In this document: in pieces, positions 33,921-45,510 of the stretch | Position numbering within the stretch: the stretch's first letter is position 1 | Layout: each line of letters begins with the position of its first letter | Source of the DNA: Grammothele lineata | Taxonomy: Eukaryota; Basidiomycota; Agaricomycetes; Polyporales; Polyporaceae | Direction: 5' to 3' | DNA length: 64,000 bases | NCBI GenBank assembly: GCA_002150815.3 | Contig: NDFF03000382.1 | Span: 1-64,000 of the forward strand | The notes under the pieces: generated by a model | Database searches by the model: none | What the model saw: the letters and a program-made list of their open reading frames with translations, nothing else | What the model was told of the DNA's origin: nothing | Position numbers and translations under genes: made by a program

Positions 33921-34606
33921 ATGGGCACCCGATCACGCCGACCCGCCGTCAGAGCTGATTACCATCCCTTCCTTTTCACTCTGATGACCCTCACCGCCGC
34001 GGCAGAGCTGGGTCTTACGGCTTTCCTCATCAGCTCAGGGAACGAAGCCCGGTCCTGGACAAGCATCAACTACCACTCGCTGTATGTCTTAACTTTATGA
34101 CTGTCTGGCACCTCTAATAGCTAGTTGTTTCGCATTGCAGCCTGATTGTCTTGTGCTTCTCGGCGTCCTGGACTTTGTTGTTCTCCACCGCCTACGTCTT
34201 GTGGGTTGTAGATGGTGCTATACATCTCCTTGCCGAAGTGGCAAGTTCTGTGGCGTGGCTGCTCCTGACCGCAGTGCTATGGGTGAACAGCACAATTTCC
34301 AACTGTTCGCCATATACGAGACTGACCACCTGCAGGGTGTTGGTACGGGGCTCATGCACAACGCACGTGGTGGAGGGAACTGTGCTGGTCAACCCCCAAT
34401 CTCGCGGTGAGTTCGAATGACCTATAGCACTGCCAGCTAGCCGACCTGTACTTCATTTCAGCAGGTGTCGCCAGACGCTTACTGTAGAAGCTCTGGGATG
34501 GACCGAGTTCAGTCTTAGCTGTGTGACGTTGATTGCCACGCTGCTGTGGATGCGCACAGGCCTAGGAAAGAGGAGGTTCATCAGGGATTCGCGGACGTTC
34601 GTCTAG
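33921..34606 (+). CDS. Four-helix (MARVEL-like) membrane protein
   Basis: Four exons (33921-34081, 34141-34282, 34336-34406, 34465-34606) sum to 516 nt, 171 residues. Four hydrophobic segments are visible: FLFTLMTLTAAAELGLTAFL (about 17-36), LIVLCFSASWTLLFSTAYVL (about 55-74), VASSVAWLLLTAVLWG (about 85-100) and FSLSCVTLIATLLWM (about 140-155). The loop before the last helix has GGGNCAG...CRQTLTVEALGWTEF with two Cys, and the tail is basic (GKRRFIRDSR). The topology resembles MARVEL-domain proteins, and I recall close Agaricomycete relatives with RADYHPFLF and TVEALGWTEF. A membrane-organising role is inference only. Confidence 0.78.
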
Positions 34607-35218
34607 ACAGCAGTGAGATGCCAGGGCGACAAAGGTTTCACGTTCCTGAGACTCATGCGATCGGACTCGAATAGCGTCAGCGTCAGTCTTGCGTTCCTTC
34701 ATGTATAACTTCCATCATAATATTCCTGTGTTCGATGAACTATAAGTCACCTGATTCATTGCCTGAGTTGTCCGCTATGGGGCTATATGCTATGCCTCTC
34801 TTAGAGGGACCGGGGAATGTCTCGAACCGCAACTCATACATACTCAGGCCGCTTGGGCCGAGTACACAGTGGTCCTGCCAACGATGCCTATTACGGATGT
34901 TAACTCGGAGTTATGGGGAAATGAGAGATATTGCGTAAACTCAGTTACCCAGTGACAGCCGACGTTCTTTGATCAATAACCGGCATAGTGGCAGGTATAA
35001 GTGTATCTGATAAGATAGTCTCATCCCCACTGCAGCCCCAACTTGCTCCTCTTTCCCCACAACGTCCGCCTAGACTGGATCCTTCCCGCCTCTCTAGTCC
35101 GGCGGTCACACATAACGGTAAACACTCCAATCCAAGATCTGTTGGCTAGGCTTCAGCGATTTCTTACAAGAGAACATTGTCCTTCAACGGACGGTTTTCG
35201 CCTATTACAGCAGCCATA
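34607..35218. other. Intergenic region
   Basis: 3' flank of the four-helix protein gene and promoter of the MFS transporter gene. No gene, RNA or repeat is recognised. Confidence 0.5.
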
Positions 35219-37558
35219 ATGTCCTTACTCGAGCACGCCGCTCAGCACCCCTCCAGGACCTCGTATCACGACATAGATGACCAAGAGCACACAGAAAACG
35301 ACGAGCTCGTCGGCTCCCAGGATACAGCGATCATGGACGAAGAGCGTAGCGTCCCAAGCCCCACTCGGGCAACTTTCATTCGTTCTCTGGCCCTGCTGTG
35401 CGCCTGCTCCTTAAGTGTTGGAAGCCATTAGTGAGTGCAGGCGTTCGAAGTTATGGAAATACCACTCACCTACTAGGCAGCGCGACATATATCCTAGGCC
35501 CTCTAAAGTCGCGTCTCGCGCGTGAGATGGGCACGAACAACACTGAGTTTTCTCTCCTCATATCCGCATCTTCCCTCAATAGCACCTGGACACCATTAGT
35601 TGGAGGTGTGCTTGCAAGCAGACTAGGGACGACGTACACTAGTATTCTAGCGACAGGAGTCATCTTCCTTGGTACGTGTGATCACAATCTGAGAAAGTTC
35701 CGGGTCGGCTAATATGCACCCTGTAGGCCAAGCTTGCCTTCTGATCGGGAACCTATATGACAGCGTTCGCATGATGGCTTTGGGGATGTTCGTCTTTGGC
35801 CTTGGAGTTAGCCCTTTAGCTGTCGTTCAAGAGACAATTATTGTCCGATTCTTCAAGTCTCATGGACTCGGTGTTTCTCTTGCGCTCGGTCTAGTCGCTG
35901 GGAAGGGAGCGTCCTTCATATCCGCGCTCACCTCCTATCCGCTCTCGCAACGCTTTGGACCACACGCTCCTTTTTACGCCTCTACTTTCCTTACTGCATT
36001 TTCGTTCACCATCAACATCCTCTACCTTTCCGCCTCCAAGTGGCTGATCCGAGAGTCCGGCACGGAGCTCGAGGCTTCTGAAATCCGCGCTGTCGCCCAT
36101 GCTCGTGCGACATCGACTCCCGGCATTTCATCGCAGGCAGACGCCCTCAAAGAGGTCGCGAAGAAGCGAATGGTGTACCTTCGGGACATCACCAAGCTAG
36201 GCGATGTGTTCTGGGCGTGAGTTCGCACAATCCCTTTTCCGACAACTGGCATGGATATTGAGTTTGGTGACACTTCAGGTACATAGGCCTTAATGTTCTT
36301 TGCGGATCTATATGGGCGCCATTCACGCATCTCGCAGCGTTAGTATCAAACACTTATGCCGTGTGATGACAGCTCTAATCGCGGTTTCGCAGAAACGTAT
36401 TCCAACGCCGTTTTAACCTGACTGAGGCGGATGCCAGCTTGAAGGGATCCTATCTCTTAGCTGGGAGCGTCTTCTTATATCCTGTGGTACGTTAAGGTGC
36501 AATGCTCTCGCATCCTGATGGCTGATCTTCTCTGAAAGACGGGGTTCGTTATTGACCAAGTAAAAAAGCGGGATTTTCCTATGAAACTACTCGTGCTTTC
36601 GGGATTTTTGACATTGGCGTGCTACTCCTGGCTCGCCGCGCCTATTATTATCACGAAGACCCCTATTCCTGCCATCGTGTCCTTTGCATTGGGGCACGGT
36701 TTCGCTCCTCGTCAGTGTCCACGCTTGGCTAGTCAAGAGTATCCCTGCGCTTATTTCGCATTCTCCAGTGCTGCTCGTCGTCATCGTACCTCGGATCGTT
36801 CCTCTGAAGTACGTGTCCACAACGTTGGGAGCCCACAAAGCGGTACGTTTGATCCCCTTCAGGGAAATTCTGAGGCTCATCTGCGCGCGCAGCTCGAGCA
36901 AACTGGCTCGACCATCTTCCAGACTCTCGCTGGGCTCGCGTTGGACGTCAAGTTAGGCAAGCACGAGCTTGACCCTAGTCAGGGAGATCCCAAGGATATA
37001 CAACGCCTGTTGAACGCGTTTGTCGTCACCAACATCTTGGAAGTCCTCGCAGTTATCGGGCTCTCTCTACTGGATAGGAAACGGAAGCGGGAGGCAACGC
37101 GACGTATGAGCGCACTCCATCAGACTTTCAACGACGGCGAAGACGCTCCTGCAAGGAAGGACTCGCCTAATAGTAGCGACATCTGGGTAGCGGAAGATGG
37201 CAACGAGGACGACAGCCGGTACAGACGAGGAAGCAGGCTAGGTTCGTACTCGGAGCGCGCGCCATCGTCCTCGATGCATGAGCAGAGCATACCTCTACTT
37301 GGCAATGGGTCTCACTATCCGTCTGTTCGGGGCGGACGGCTTGTTGATGTGGGCGTTTCCGGGACATCGGGGGGCAGCCCGCCCCCCGAAGTTCCTGGTA
37401 CGGAGAGTGAAGTCCGAAGAGGAGAGATCTTTGCTGTGCTTTCCGGCCTTCTCATTGTGGCCGCATGGGTGTTGTTCATGGGTACGGCCTGGATGCGGCT
37501 CAGATCGAAGTCCGAGCGAGAAGGGGGTGGTGCCAGGAATTTCACGATGTCTGTATGA
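35219..37558 (+). CDS. Major facilitator superfamily transporter, MFSD1-like
   Basis: Eight exons (35219-35430, 35481-35671, 35727-36216, 36279-36338, 36393-36486, 36539-36710, 36769-36842, 36893-37558) sum to 1959 nt, 652 residues. A polar acidic N-terminus of about 55 residues precedes the first helix. Recognisable stretches are SHYATYILGPLKSRLAREMG, LNSTWTPLVGGVLASRLGTT, FGLGVSPLAVVQETIIVRFF, LGVSLALGLVAGKGASFISA and YPLSQRFGPHAPFYAS, typical of MFSD1-type carriers. A long cytosolic loop (about 225-275) splits two bundles of six. The C-terminal 150 residues include a polar Ser/Arg loop and one further hydrophobic segment (IFAVLSGLLIVAAWVLFMG). Human MFSD1 is lysosomal; substrate and location here are unknown. 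Confidence 0.82.
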
Positions 37559-38179
37559 ACAAGATTGACGGAATCTGCTAAATCACATAGTGATGGAGTA
37601 ATATACCAACCCGGCGCAACATGGATTCGTTTGCTCACCGCTGCTAGTACTGACCTAATAGGGACTCGGAGGCGCTCTCATATATATCAGTGCTTACTAT
37701 CTTGCGGGGCATCGCTATCACGTCATGGAGCTTTCAAAGTATCTACAACTTGTTGGACGAATGTCCCGGCGATGCTTCCACATCTTGTAGAAGGCAACGT
37801 TCTGAAGTGCAGATGGTGTCAAGCTTGTCGAGAGAAAGGACATGGTTTTGAAACGGCCGCCTTACTGAGAGCCACGAAGTTCGCTAGGCGCCGCCTGACA
37901 GATCACGTGTACATACGTCTCGGCATCTGCCGGCGTGCGAGGCAGAATTCATGGCTGGCCTGCTAGGGTGCACGACAAGCTCGACAACCCCCCGCCCGAC
38001 CTCAAGACCCAAGAGGTGAGTGTCAGATATGCCGTCAGGCCGCTCATAAGGCCCTGTTTATTGTGTCGTTTGATGGAGAGGGCGAAAGAATAGCAGAGAG
38101 GGGATGGATTGGACATATCCCATTTGGATGACATTGGGTCTAGCAACTCAACTGACCTATTTCCTCTCTAGCACGCAAC
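37559..38179. other. Intergenic region and eL15 leader
   Basis: 3' flank of the MFS gene, then the eL15 promoter and 5' leader. A CACGTG E-box-like word lies near 37905. The leader contains the intron listed separately (38016-38171). Confidence 0.45.
38016..38171 (+). other. Probable 5'-UTR intron of the eL15 gene
   Basis: AAGAG|GTGAGTG begins at 38016 and CCTCTCTAG ends at 38171, only 8 nt before the start codon. Leader introns are common in fungal ribosomal protein genes. Inferred from splice consensus alone. Confidence 0.5.
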
Positions 38180-38995
38180 ATGGGTGCCTACAAGTATATC
38201 GGCGAGCTCTACAAAAAGAAGCAGTCGGATGTCCTCCGCTTCCTTCTGCGTGTCCGGTACGTCGGTGCGCAGTGTATAATATCTTCGCCGTTTTTCATCG
38301 TATCTCAGGTGCTGGGAGTACCGCCAGCTCAACGTCATTCACCGCGCGTCGCGCCCTTCCCGCCCCGACAAGGCTCGCCGCCTTGGCTACAAAGCCAAAC
38401 AGGGCTACGTTATCTACCGTGTACGTGTTCGCCGCGGTAACCGCAAGAAGCACGTCCCCAAGGGTATGTTCATATACCATCCCCCAAATGGTTGATATTG
38501 AACTTGTATGAAGGCGCCACCTACGGCAAGCCCGTTCGTCAGGGTGTCACCCAGCTCAAGCCTCAGCGTGGATTGAGGAGCGTTGCGGAGGAGCGTGTTG
38601 GCAGGCGGTGCGGCAACCTGCGGGTCCTCAACTCGTACTGGGTCAACCAAGACGGTGTTTACAAATACTACGAGGTTATTTGCGTTGATCCCAGCCACAA
38701 GGCGGTAAGCGTAGCTTCGGGTCTCTCCCATGACTTCAGACTGAGTGCGATATAGATCCGCCGTGACCCTAGGATCAACTGGATCACCAAGCCCGTCCAC
38801 AAGCGCCGCGAGGCTCGTGGTCTCACCTCTGTTGGCAAGCAGGTCAGTACACTCTGTTTGGTGCCCTAGATATAAACTAATGAAAGGTTTGTCGTACAGA
38901 ACCGCGGTCTTGGCAAGGGTCACCGCTACAACCACACTCCGGGCTGGTCGACCTGGAAGAAGCACAACACCCTCAGCCTTCGTCGCTACCGGTAA
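38180..38995 (+). CDS. RPL15: Ribosomal protein eL15
   Basis: Five exons (38180-38256, 38309-38463, 38514-38704, 38756-38842, 38900-38995) sum to 606 nt, 201 residues, close to the usual 204. It begins [20 protein letters not shown], the family's strongly conserved start, then [79 protein letters not shown] and the C-terminal [20 protein letters not shown]. It is a structural protein of the 60S subunit. Introns are 50-60 nt and canonical. Confidence 0.96.
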
Positions 38996-39602
38996 TCTCA
39001 TTTGCTTTTGTCATGCATTATATCATTTCTCCATTCATCACACGTATCACGTTGCGCACCCATGTCCTCTCATGCTTGTTATGGATGTATGCCTTCGAGA
39101 GCAGCTTGCAAAAAAGAGATCACGGCGTCCTGTATCGCGGCCGTTTGTCTGTACTAGGGATTCTCTTGCAGTTTTCTGTGGTGTGATCATCTCGCGCCAA
39201 AGTGTAAGACAATCGCATGGCTCCGGTGTTGATGTTCAGGGCGTCCAACGGGCTGATCGGCGCCCGCCTCATGTTCGAGAAATGCCAGCATGGCGTGAGG
39301 ACAACACGTTGGCTGGAGTTTCGGAGCATGCGTAGCTTGAACACGTGTCAGAGTAAGAGCGTGGGCGGTGAACTCACTTTCCCGGCTCAAGTACTCCCGT
39401 CTCACCTCTACCGAAAGCCAAGCGACAACTTCTGAGGAACTGCAGCAAAGCCCGTCCGGTCTTGTCTCTATCCTCGATCAGTCGAATAGTCATAATTTCT
39501 CTATGTGCTCGGGTTTCACATAGTACGCATTGCACCGATATCCCTGCCCGTCACTTACATTAACTCTTTTCCGGAATCCTCGAGGTTCTCCGGACCCTCG
39601 GC
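38996..39602. other. Intergenic region
   Basis: 3' flank of eL15 and promoter of the GH16 gene. No gene, RNA or repeat is recognised. Confidence 0.5.
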
Positions 39603-39610
39603 TATTTAAA
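39603..39610 (+). promoter_or_regulatory. TATA-like box of the GH16 gene
   Basis: TATTTAAA lies 59 nt before the start codon at 39669, with a CT-rich stretch between them. Spacing fits a basidiomycete core promoter. Confidence 0.45.
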
Positions 39611-39668
39611 GCGAGCAAGCAAGCTGCAACCAAGTGCCCTGGTCCCTCTTCCCTTCTCTCACTTTGTT

Positions 39669-41624
39669 ATGCTTTCCGCCCTTCCCCTTACGCTTCTTTC
39701 TCTCCTCGCTGCTAGAATTCCTCCCGGCTCGGCCTTGAATCCTCCGTCGCGCACTCATATCAACCTAGGATGGCTCGCTCTCCTGCAACACGCCTCAAGG
39801 GCGTACGGCTTCTCTCTAGAGAAGCGGGCGAGCAGTTTGCAGACGACCTCCAACGGGACAACGTTCATATGGACTATTCAGGACACGTATGCCGGGGATA
39901 CGTTCTTCGAGTAAGTACTCGCCTTATATTTGCTTTCTGACGCCGCGGTGGCGTTGACTGATCGGGCAACGCAGTAAGTTCGACTTCTTCACGGGAGATG
40001 ACCCCACGCAGTGCGTATGAACAGGTCATTAGAGTGTATGGCGTCGTGCTGAGAGTACTGGAATGTGGGTAGTGGTACGGTCAAGTAAGTTGCCGATCCA
40101 CACGAGCATCCGTAGTTCTTCATGGAGACCTTCCCCCCCCCCCCTTTCCGCGTATAGCTACACCGATCGAGAGACGGCGTTCAGTGAGGGTCTTGCCTAC
40201 GTGACGGACGATGGGATAGTCGTCATGAAGGGAGACAATACGACGCAGTTGGCGTCGGGTGTAAATCGTAAGAGGTATGTTCGGCGGTTCGAGGCTTACT
40301 CTTAGCAGCTCAATCAAATATGTCACACAAGCGTTCGTGTCTCAAGCAAGGCTCAATATAATACTGGTCGGTAGTATATTCCTTCACTATGATGTCATGC
40401 TGAGTGATGCGCCAGGTCTCTTCATATTGGACTTGAACCATGCGCCTTGGGGCTGTGGTGGGTGTCTCTACTATGAAAACAGGTCGCATCCTCCTGAATA
40501 AGAACATAGGCGTGTGGCCGGCTTGGTGGACGTTAGGTGGCGGTACTTGGCCTCTGGTAAGTGACGGAGCGCGCGGACAGAACATCATGCTTGACGTTTG
40601 GACCCGACAGACCGGGGAAATCGACATTATAGAAGGCGTCCACGACAATGCACACAACCAGGTCACCTGGCATACGGGTCCCAGTAGGCTTTAGTATTCC
40701 TGTGTTCGTCGCGCCTCGTTCACGGCACTGCGTTCTTAGATTGCACTTTAAACCCCAATGTGACGTTCACAGGATCAATCGTGGTACGTCGCACTATGGG
40801 TCTACACTCTGTTCTCGCTGCCTATTCTCATACACTGCTTAGGAAACAAATGGGCAACCCAACTTGGAGTGCAATGGTAACATCAATAACAATGCAGGAT
40901 GCGGTATCACAGAATGGAGTCGTGCGTCATACGGTCCAATCTTCGATGCGCAGGGCGGTGGTGTATTCGCCATGAAGTGGGACGATGAAGGTATCGCAGT
41001 TTGTGAGTGTGCTGCTTAGCATCATCGACTACATGCTCAGCATCGTGCAGGGTCATTCTATCGCGCTGCCGTCCCCAACGATGTCCAGAGTGGCTCTCCC
41101 GATCCTTCCAGCTGGGGGGCTCCAGTGGCAATGTTAGATCCGAACGACTGTGATCCGATTGCTAACTTTGTGAATCACTCCATTGTGTTTGGTGAGTCAA
41201 TCCGCTAAAATCTTCATTTCCGAGGGTCTTCTGACTGTTCGAGGGCAGACATCACGTTCTGCGGTGAGGCAAACTTAGAAAGCTCGTGAGAGGACAAATG
41301 CGCTGATTTCATTTCGGATGTTGTATAGGCGATTGGGCGGGCAACTCGTATGCCACTTCGGGATGCCCGGGGACATGCCCGGATCGCTTGATGGATCCAA
41401 GCAACTTTGTGGTATGTCCGAATACGTAAATGAAATGGTGATCGCCTGGTATCTGATAAGTTTTCCCGTCACAGAATGCCTCCTGGGACATCAACAGCCT
41501 CAAAGTTTATCGTAGACAAACTCTATCGGGTCTTGTCAGTAGCGCAGACAGTAACGTTTACCCTTCTTCCTCCCTCGCTTGGTTTGGGATGATATTTTTT
41601 GTACTTGCTCTGCTGTCTACGTAG
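39669..41624 (+). CDS. GPI-anchored endo-beta-glucanase, glycoside hydrolase family 16
   Basis: A many-exon gene. The signal peptide is [20 protein letters not shown]. The mature part has [10 protein letters not shown], then [20 protein letters not shown]. The active site follows: [15 protein letters not shown], then [20 protein letters not shown] at about 40614-40673, with the ExDxxE catalytic pattern intact. Later come [40 protein letters not shown] and [13 protein letters not shown]. The C-terminus ends in a hydrophobic helix ([16 protein letters not shown]) after a Ser-rich stretch, a GPI-anchor signal. GH16 members of this type act on beta-1,3(4)-glucans at the cell wall. A run of 12 C lies in an intron at 40133-40144. 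Exons around 40300-40550 are the hardest to place. It converges with the SurE gene. Confidence 0.85.
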
Positions 41625-41841
41625 AACACGCGCCTTATGTACTCCAACTTACCGTCTCAACGCGATGTCACGACCCTACCTCCTGCAGTGTTGAGGCCCT
41701 TCCTTATGTTGTCATGATCCCTTACAACACCGAGATGTTGCCCCGAGGACGTTCTACACGAATAGATATTGTACATTTTTCTTCAATGAATTGTGCTTTA
41801 TAACATGTTCGGCCTTACTGGCTTCCGGCATACATGTTAGT

Positions 41842-43307
41842 CTACAACTTCATCTTCCATACTTTCGCCGCTTCAAATTCTTCCTCTGTTTCAACAGTCC
41901 ATTCCTCAGGCTCCGCGAACGATGCCCTCATGGGAGTTACGCTCACCCAGCCCTTCTGTATGACCCACCCATCCGTACCTACCGGGAGACTCGACGCTGC
42001 CGGGTTGATCAAGTCCCCCATCTCTGGCGCAAATTTAAATACGAGGCTGCCCACATCTGCCTGGCCCGCCAGCCTGTCTAAAATCCCCGCTTTGGTTCCG
42101 TTCGGGTCCTCATCGGGCGAGTCTGGGCCCGCAGCCGAGATCGTCTTGCGCATGGCGGGGTCGCCCTCCTCCGCGTGCGCTTTGAAAAGGCGGCCGTACG
42201 AGTTGCGCCAGAAGCGCGCCCAGCAGATGGGCAGGCCCTCCGGCGTTAGCAGGCCCTCCACCATTGGCACGTTCACGTTGTAGAGTGCGACGTCCCCTCC
42301 GGCGGGGTCCGTGCCCCAGTTCGCCCAGAGGTGCGCGGCTATGCTCGCGCCGAGCCTATGCGCGGGCTCATGGTAGGACATAGGGGTCGGGTGGACGACA
42401 GTGCCGTAGGAGAGCGCGATGGCGCGGACCGAAGAGAGCGACGAGGAGAGCGCGGCGCCGATAGTGCCGGAGGAGAGCGCGAAAGCGGCTAGGAGGACGG
42501 CAGAGTGTGAGCTGGGGCGAGTTTTGGCGATTTCGCCGTCAGGGCGCACCTGAGCTGTTACGACCAAGGTTGGGCCCCGAAATCTGAGCATATAGAGCAC
42601 AAGGTTAGCTAAGGCGAGGCAGTAGATTGCAAGTTCCTGAGTCAGCACTCACAACTAGGTCGATGCTTCCATGGTAGAGATTGTGCAAACCAATGTTTGC
42701 GCATGTGGCTGGTGTCTGTTTGCCAAGATTGTGGGTGTTACGTAGAGGAATGTCAAGACGTACTCACCCCGTCAAGCAAAACCCACTCGGCGATCTCTCC
42801 TTCCTTCAGAGGTCTGGATGTTTCAGAAATTTCTCCCATGCCGTCTATGTCCTCCAGTCGTGAACTCTAATGTGACACTCCAGTCAATATGCTGACATAC
42901 CAGGTTCTCTGGGGTAGTAATAGCGACCCTTTACAATTTCTTTGATATGATACGCCTTGCCTGAGGTGGAGCTCACGATTAATCAAAAGTCTCGTACCCT
43001 CATTTTAGGGAAACGCATACCGATCCATGACTTTTGCGAACTGGGGATGACGACTTTCACATCCAATCCTGATCCGAGTAATGAGCGAAGGTTGTCCGAT
43101 TCTGCGATGGAAACTTACCAAGGCCTTGGGAGAGATGGCGGTACAGGCCGTAGATATATGGGGATTCGTGACCAGGTGGGCCATCATCGTTCTGTAAGTT
43201 GTAGTGCCGAGGGAAACGATAAATCGAGGATCCGAAGACGCTGGCGTGCAGATGAAGGTACTCGCAGTCAAAAGCACTCTTAGTTTCGCATTCGACGATG
43301 GAGCCAT
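41842..43307 (-). CDS. SurE-type 5'/3'-nucleotidase / phosphatase
   Basis: Eight minus-strand exons (43307-43266, 43191-43119, 43068-43021, 42960-42901, 42844-42768, 42715-42653, 42583-42550, 42488-41842) sum to 1044 nt, 347 residues. The N-terminus KLRVLLTNDDGPPGHESPYI carries the SurE metal-binding Asp-Asp pair. VKVVIPSSQKSWIGKAYHIK, GTPATCANIGLHNLY, DLVISGPNLGRNSSAAFALS and SGTIGAALSSSLSSVRAIAL follow, all typical of the fold. The C-terminal third (VPMVEGLLTPEGLPICWARF and an acidic tail) is fungal-type. SurE enzymes remove phosphate from nucleoside monophosphates. The first intron (43192-43265) begins GCGAGT, so it appears to be GC-AG; it splits LLT from NDDG, leaving no doubt about the joint. 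Confidence 0.88.
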
Positions 43308-43635
43308 GATGCAAGCAATAGCAAGTATTCGTACAAGACACAGAAAGACTACGACGACCGCTCCAGCTACAGCGGCTAGCCTCATCGAGATCGGCCCGGG
43401 TTTCCGGCTTCCGACTCGCGGTCCGACTCCCGCACGTCAACCTACGACGCATATCCCGCCGCTACAGGCAAATAGACACGTCGAAGTGACATGTCAGCTC
43501 TTCATCGAGCGTTATGATATCCAGCTGTGATGGTCCGAAGGAATCATAGCGATTCCTAACCAGACCTCATCACCTCCATTCCCCCCTCAGGCTCCCCAAT
43601 GTTCCGCTTAAGTGCGTGACATATAGAGAGTTGCC
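43308..43635. other. Intergenic region between SurE and MYG1
   Basis: Promoter of the SurE gene and 3' flank of the MYG1 gene, both on the minus strand. Nothing else is recognised. Confidence 0.5.
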
Positions 43636-44978
43636 TCACATGCTGAGTGCTAGGTTGGCCATTGTCAGAGCTCCTTCCTTGGTCTTGTTGCCTGCAAGAA
43701 TGTGTTGGATGGAAAAGCATGCGAGAATGTTATCATACTCGCCACCAATGAAGCCGCTCGCATGCACAAAGATGCAACCATCTACGCCAGATAGTTGCGA
43801 AAGTGCATCATCGCGAACGCCGCGCCACTGCTCCGGCAGAGCCTTGCGGCTCTCGAAGCTTTCGGGAGAGACAGGGACGGCCTGAATGCGCCAGTTGCCG
43901 CCTGTTTCATCAGGATAGAGGACGTAAAGAGGTTTCTCAGCATCTGGAATCTGAAGCGCCTCTTCGAGTTCAAAGAGATGTTCCTTGGGAGAGAAATCAA
44001 TTACCAAAAATGAGGCATTATCAATTCAAATACCTTCCAAGGAGCGAACTGTTCGAAGAGAATGATGCGGCCTGTGGGGTCGACGTCCTTGCGTTTGGAG
44101 AGACCGCCAACGACTAAGTCGCGCGCCGGAAGCCATGCATTGGCATAGTAGTCCAAGCGCTGCAGAAACTCGCCGCCCACCATAGCAGACGCTTGTTGAA
44201 ACTTGGTCTAGGGGCAATTCAGTACATGAGCGATACAACGGGAGTGTGACATACGTCGACAGTCTCAGAATCAACCAACTCATTCCACGCAGGGTTGAAG
44301 TAGCCCACCCGAGCGGAGACGTCGGTGCGGATGCGGTACTTTGGCTTGAGGTCGGTGTCGTACTGGCTGACCCCATTGTCAATGGCATCGATAGCCTCGA
44401 TGAACTCGCGGTACAGCTTCAACCATAAGGTTTCGATTTTAGGATCGGTCTGCGGAATTTGGAGCCTGTTGGCAATGATCTCCTTTCCAAAATGTCTACA
44501 AGCGCACACTCGTGTTGTTGAGCAGGCTTGTCAAACCGTGTAACAACGGGACCAACGCACTTGTACACCAATCCAGCGGAGGACAACTTGGTGGTGAGCC
44601 CATGTCCAAAGATCTCGTCGAATCCGCGTTGGTGATGATCAAACCGCTGGATCTTCTCATCGTACATCCCACCAACATCCACGACGATGTCGCAGGTTTC
44701 GAGTATAGCCGGGTCTCTGGTCCGCTTGAGTTCTGCGGGAGGTTACTGATCAGGGGCCCGGCTCGGAAGGGACGGAACTTAGCGGGGCACCTGCGTCCTT
44801 GTAGACTGCTGTCGTCTTGAGAAGGAAGACAGCGAGAGCCTCGTCGCAGTGGAACGTGCCGTTATGTGTCCCGATAACCTGGGGGAGTCTTAAGGAATAG
44901 AGATGCTGATGGCGAGGAACACATGCATACTTTCGGCACGTCCAAGCGCATCTTCTTGGCAGGTTGCTCCTCAGCCAT
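43636..44978 (-). CDS. MYG1: MYG1 family 3'-5' RNA exonuclease (UPF0160)
   Basis: Minus-strand multi-exon gene. From the ATG at 44978 it reads [16 protein letters not shown], an intron, then [20 protein letters not shown], the MYG1 signature with His/Asp of the DHH-like active site. It continues with [34 protein letters not shown] (the DHH motif), [30 protein letters not shown] and, near the end, [20 protein letters not shown]. Family members in yeast and humans are exonucleases acting on rRNA and mitochondrial RNA. An in-frame upstream ATG at 45116 would add a 46-residue Arg-rich, acid-free leader (MHRNLVFRSFAQHLPVRPHL...) resembling a mitochondrial presequence, so two start sites may be used. 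Confidence 0.92.
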
Positions 44979-45510
44979 CGACTGGATGCGGAATGGTATG
45001 AGTGTCTGGTAAGTGCAGTTTTTTATATGAGAAGTTCGAGCTGAGAGAAAAGCTGCAAGATGAGGGCGAACAGGGAGGTGTTGGGCGAAGCTGCGGAAAA
45101 CCAGATTTCTGTGCATCAAATGAAGGCAAAGATGCCCAAGCCCCGAACTTCTCGGGATGGGAAAAGTTTCGTCTGATGCGATATTCGCTAAACTCAACAC
45201 CTCATCTGGGGTATACACACACTTTCAGATTCGCTAGAAAGTTTTCAGGTATCACTGTGAGTGTCATTATCCGGTCTACATATGCGTAAGCTAGGTAAGT
45301 AGTGGCCAAACGAACGACCGGTCTTGTGCTCAAACCAAGGAAACAAGCCCGCGCACGCACAGCCGTGTGGTCCAAACACGCACATACAATGTCAAGAAAG
45401 TCCGTGAGGGTCATACGAGAAGTCCATGTAATGCGAATGTGCGGGAATATGAGATGTCCGTCTGTGCAGCGACCCAACCCAGCCTGGTCACCAATCAACC
45501 CGGCACGCTC
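44979..45510. other. Upstream region of MYG1
   Basis: Promoter of the MYG1 gene and 3' flank of the next minus-strand gene. The possible longer MYG1 N-terminus lies at 44979-45116. Otherwise nothing is recognised. Confidence 0.45.

Noticed and set aside
40133..40144. Run of 12 C bases
   Set aside because: Lies inside a GH16 intron and is probably simple sequence; it could also be an assembly weak point, but the splice joints around it are intact.
42845..42902. Apparent frameshift in SurE after YYYPREP
   Set aside because: An intron ending at GACATAG joins PREP to DGMGEISETSRPL in frame; the nearer acceptor gives a stop.
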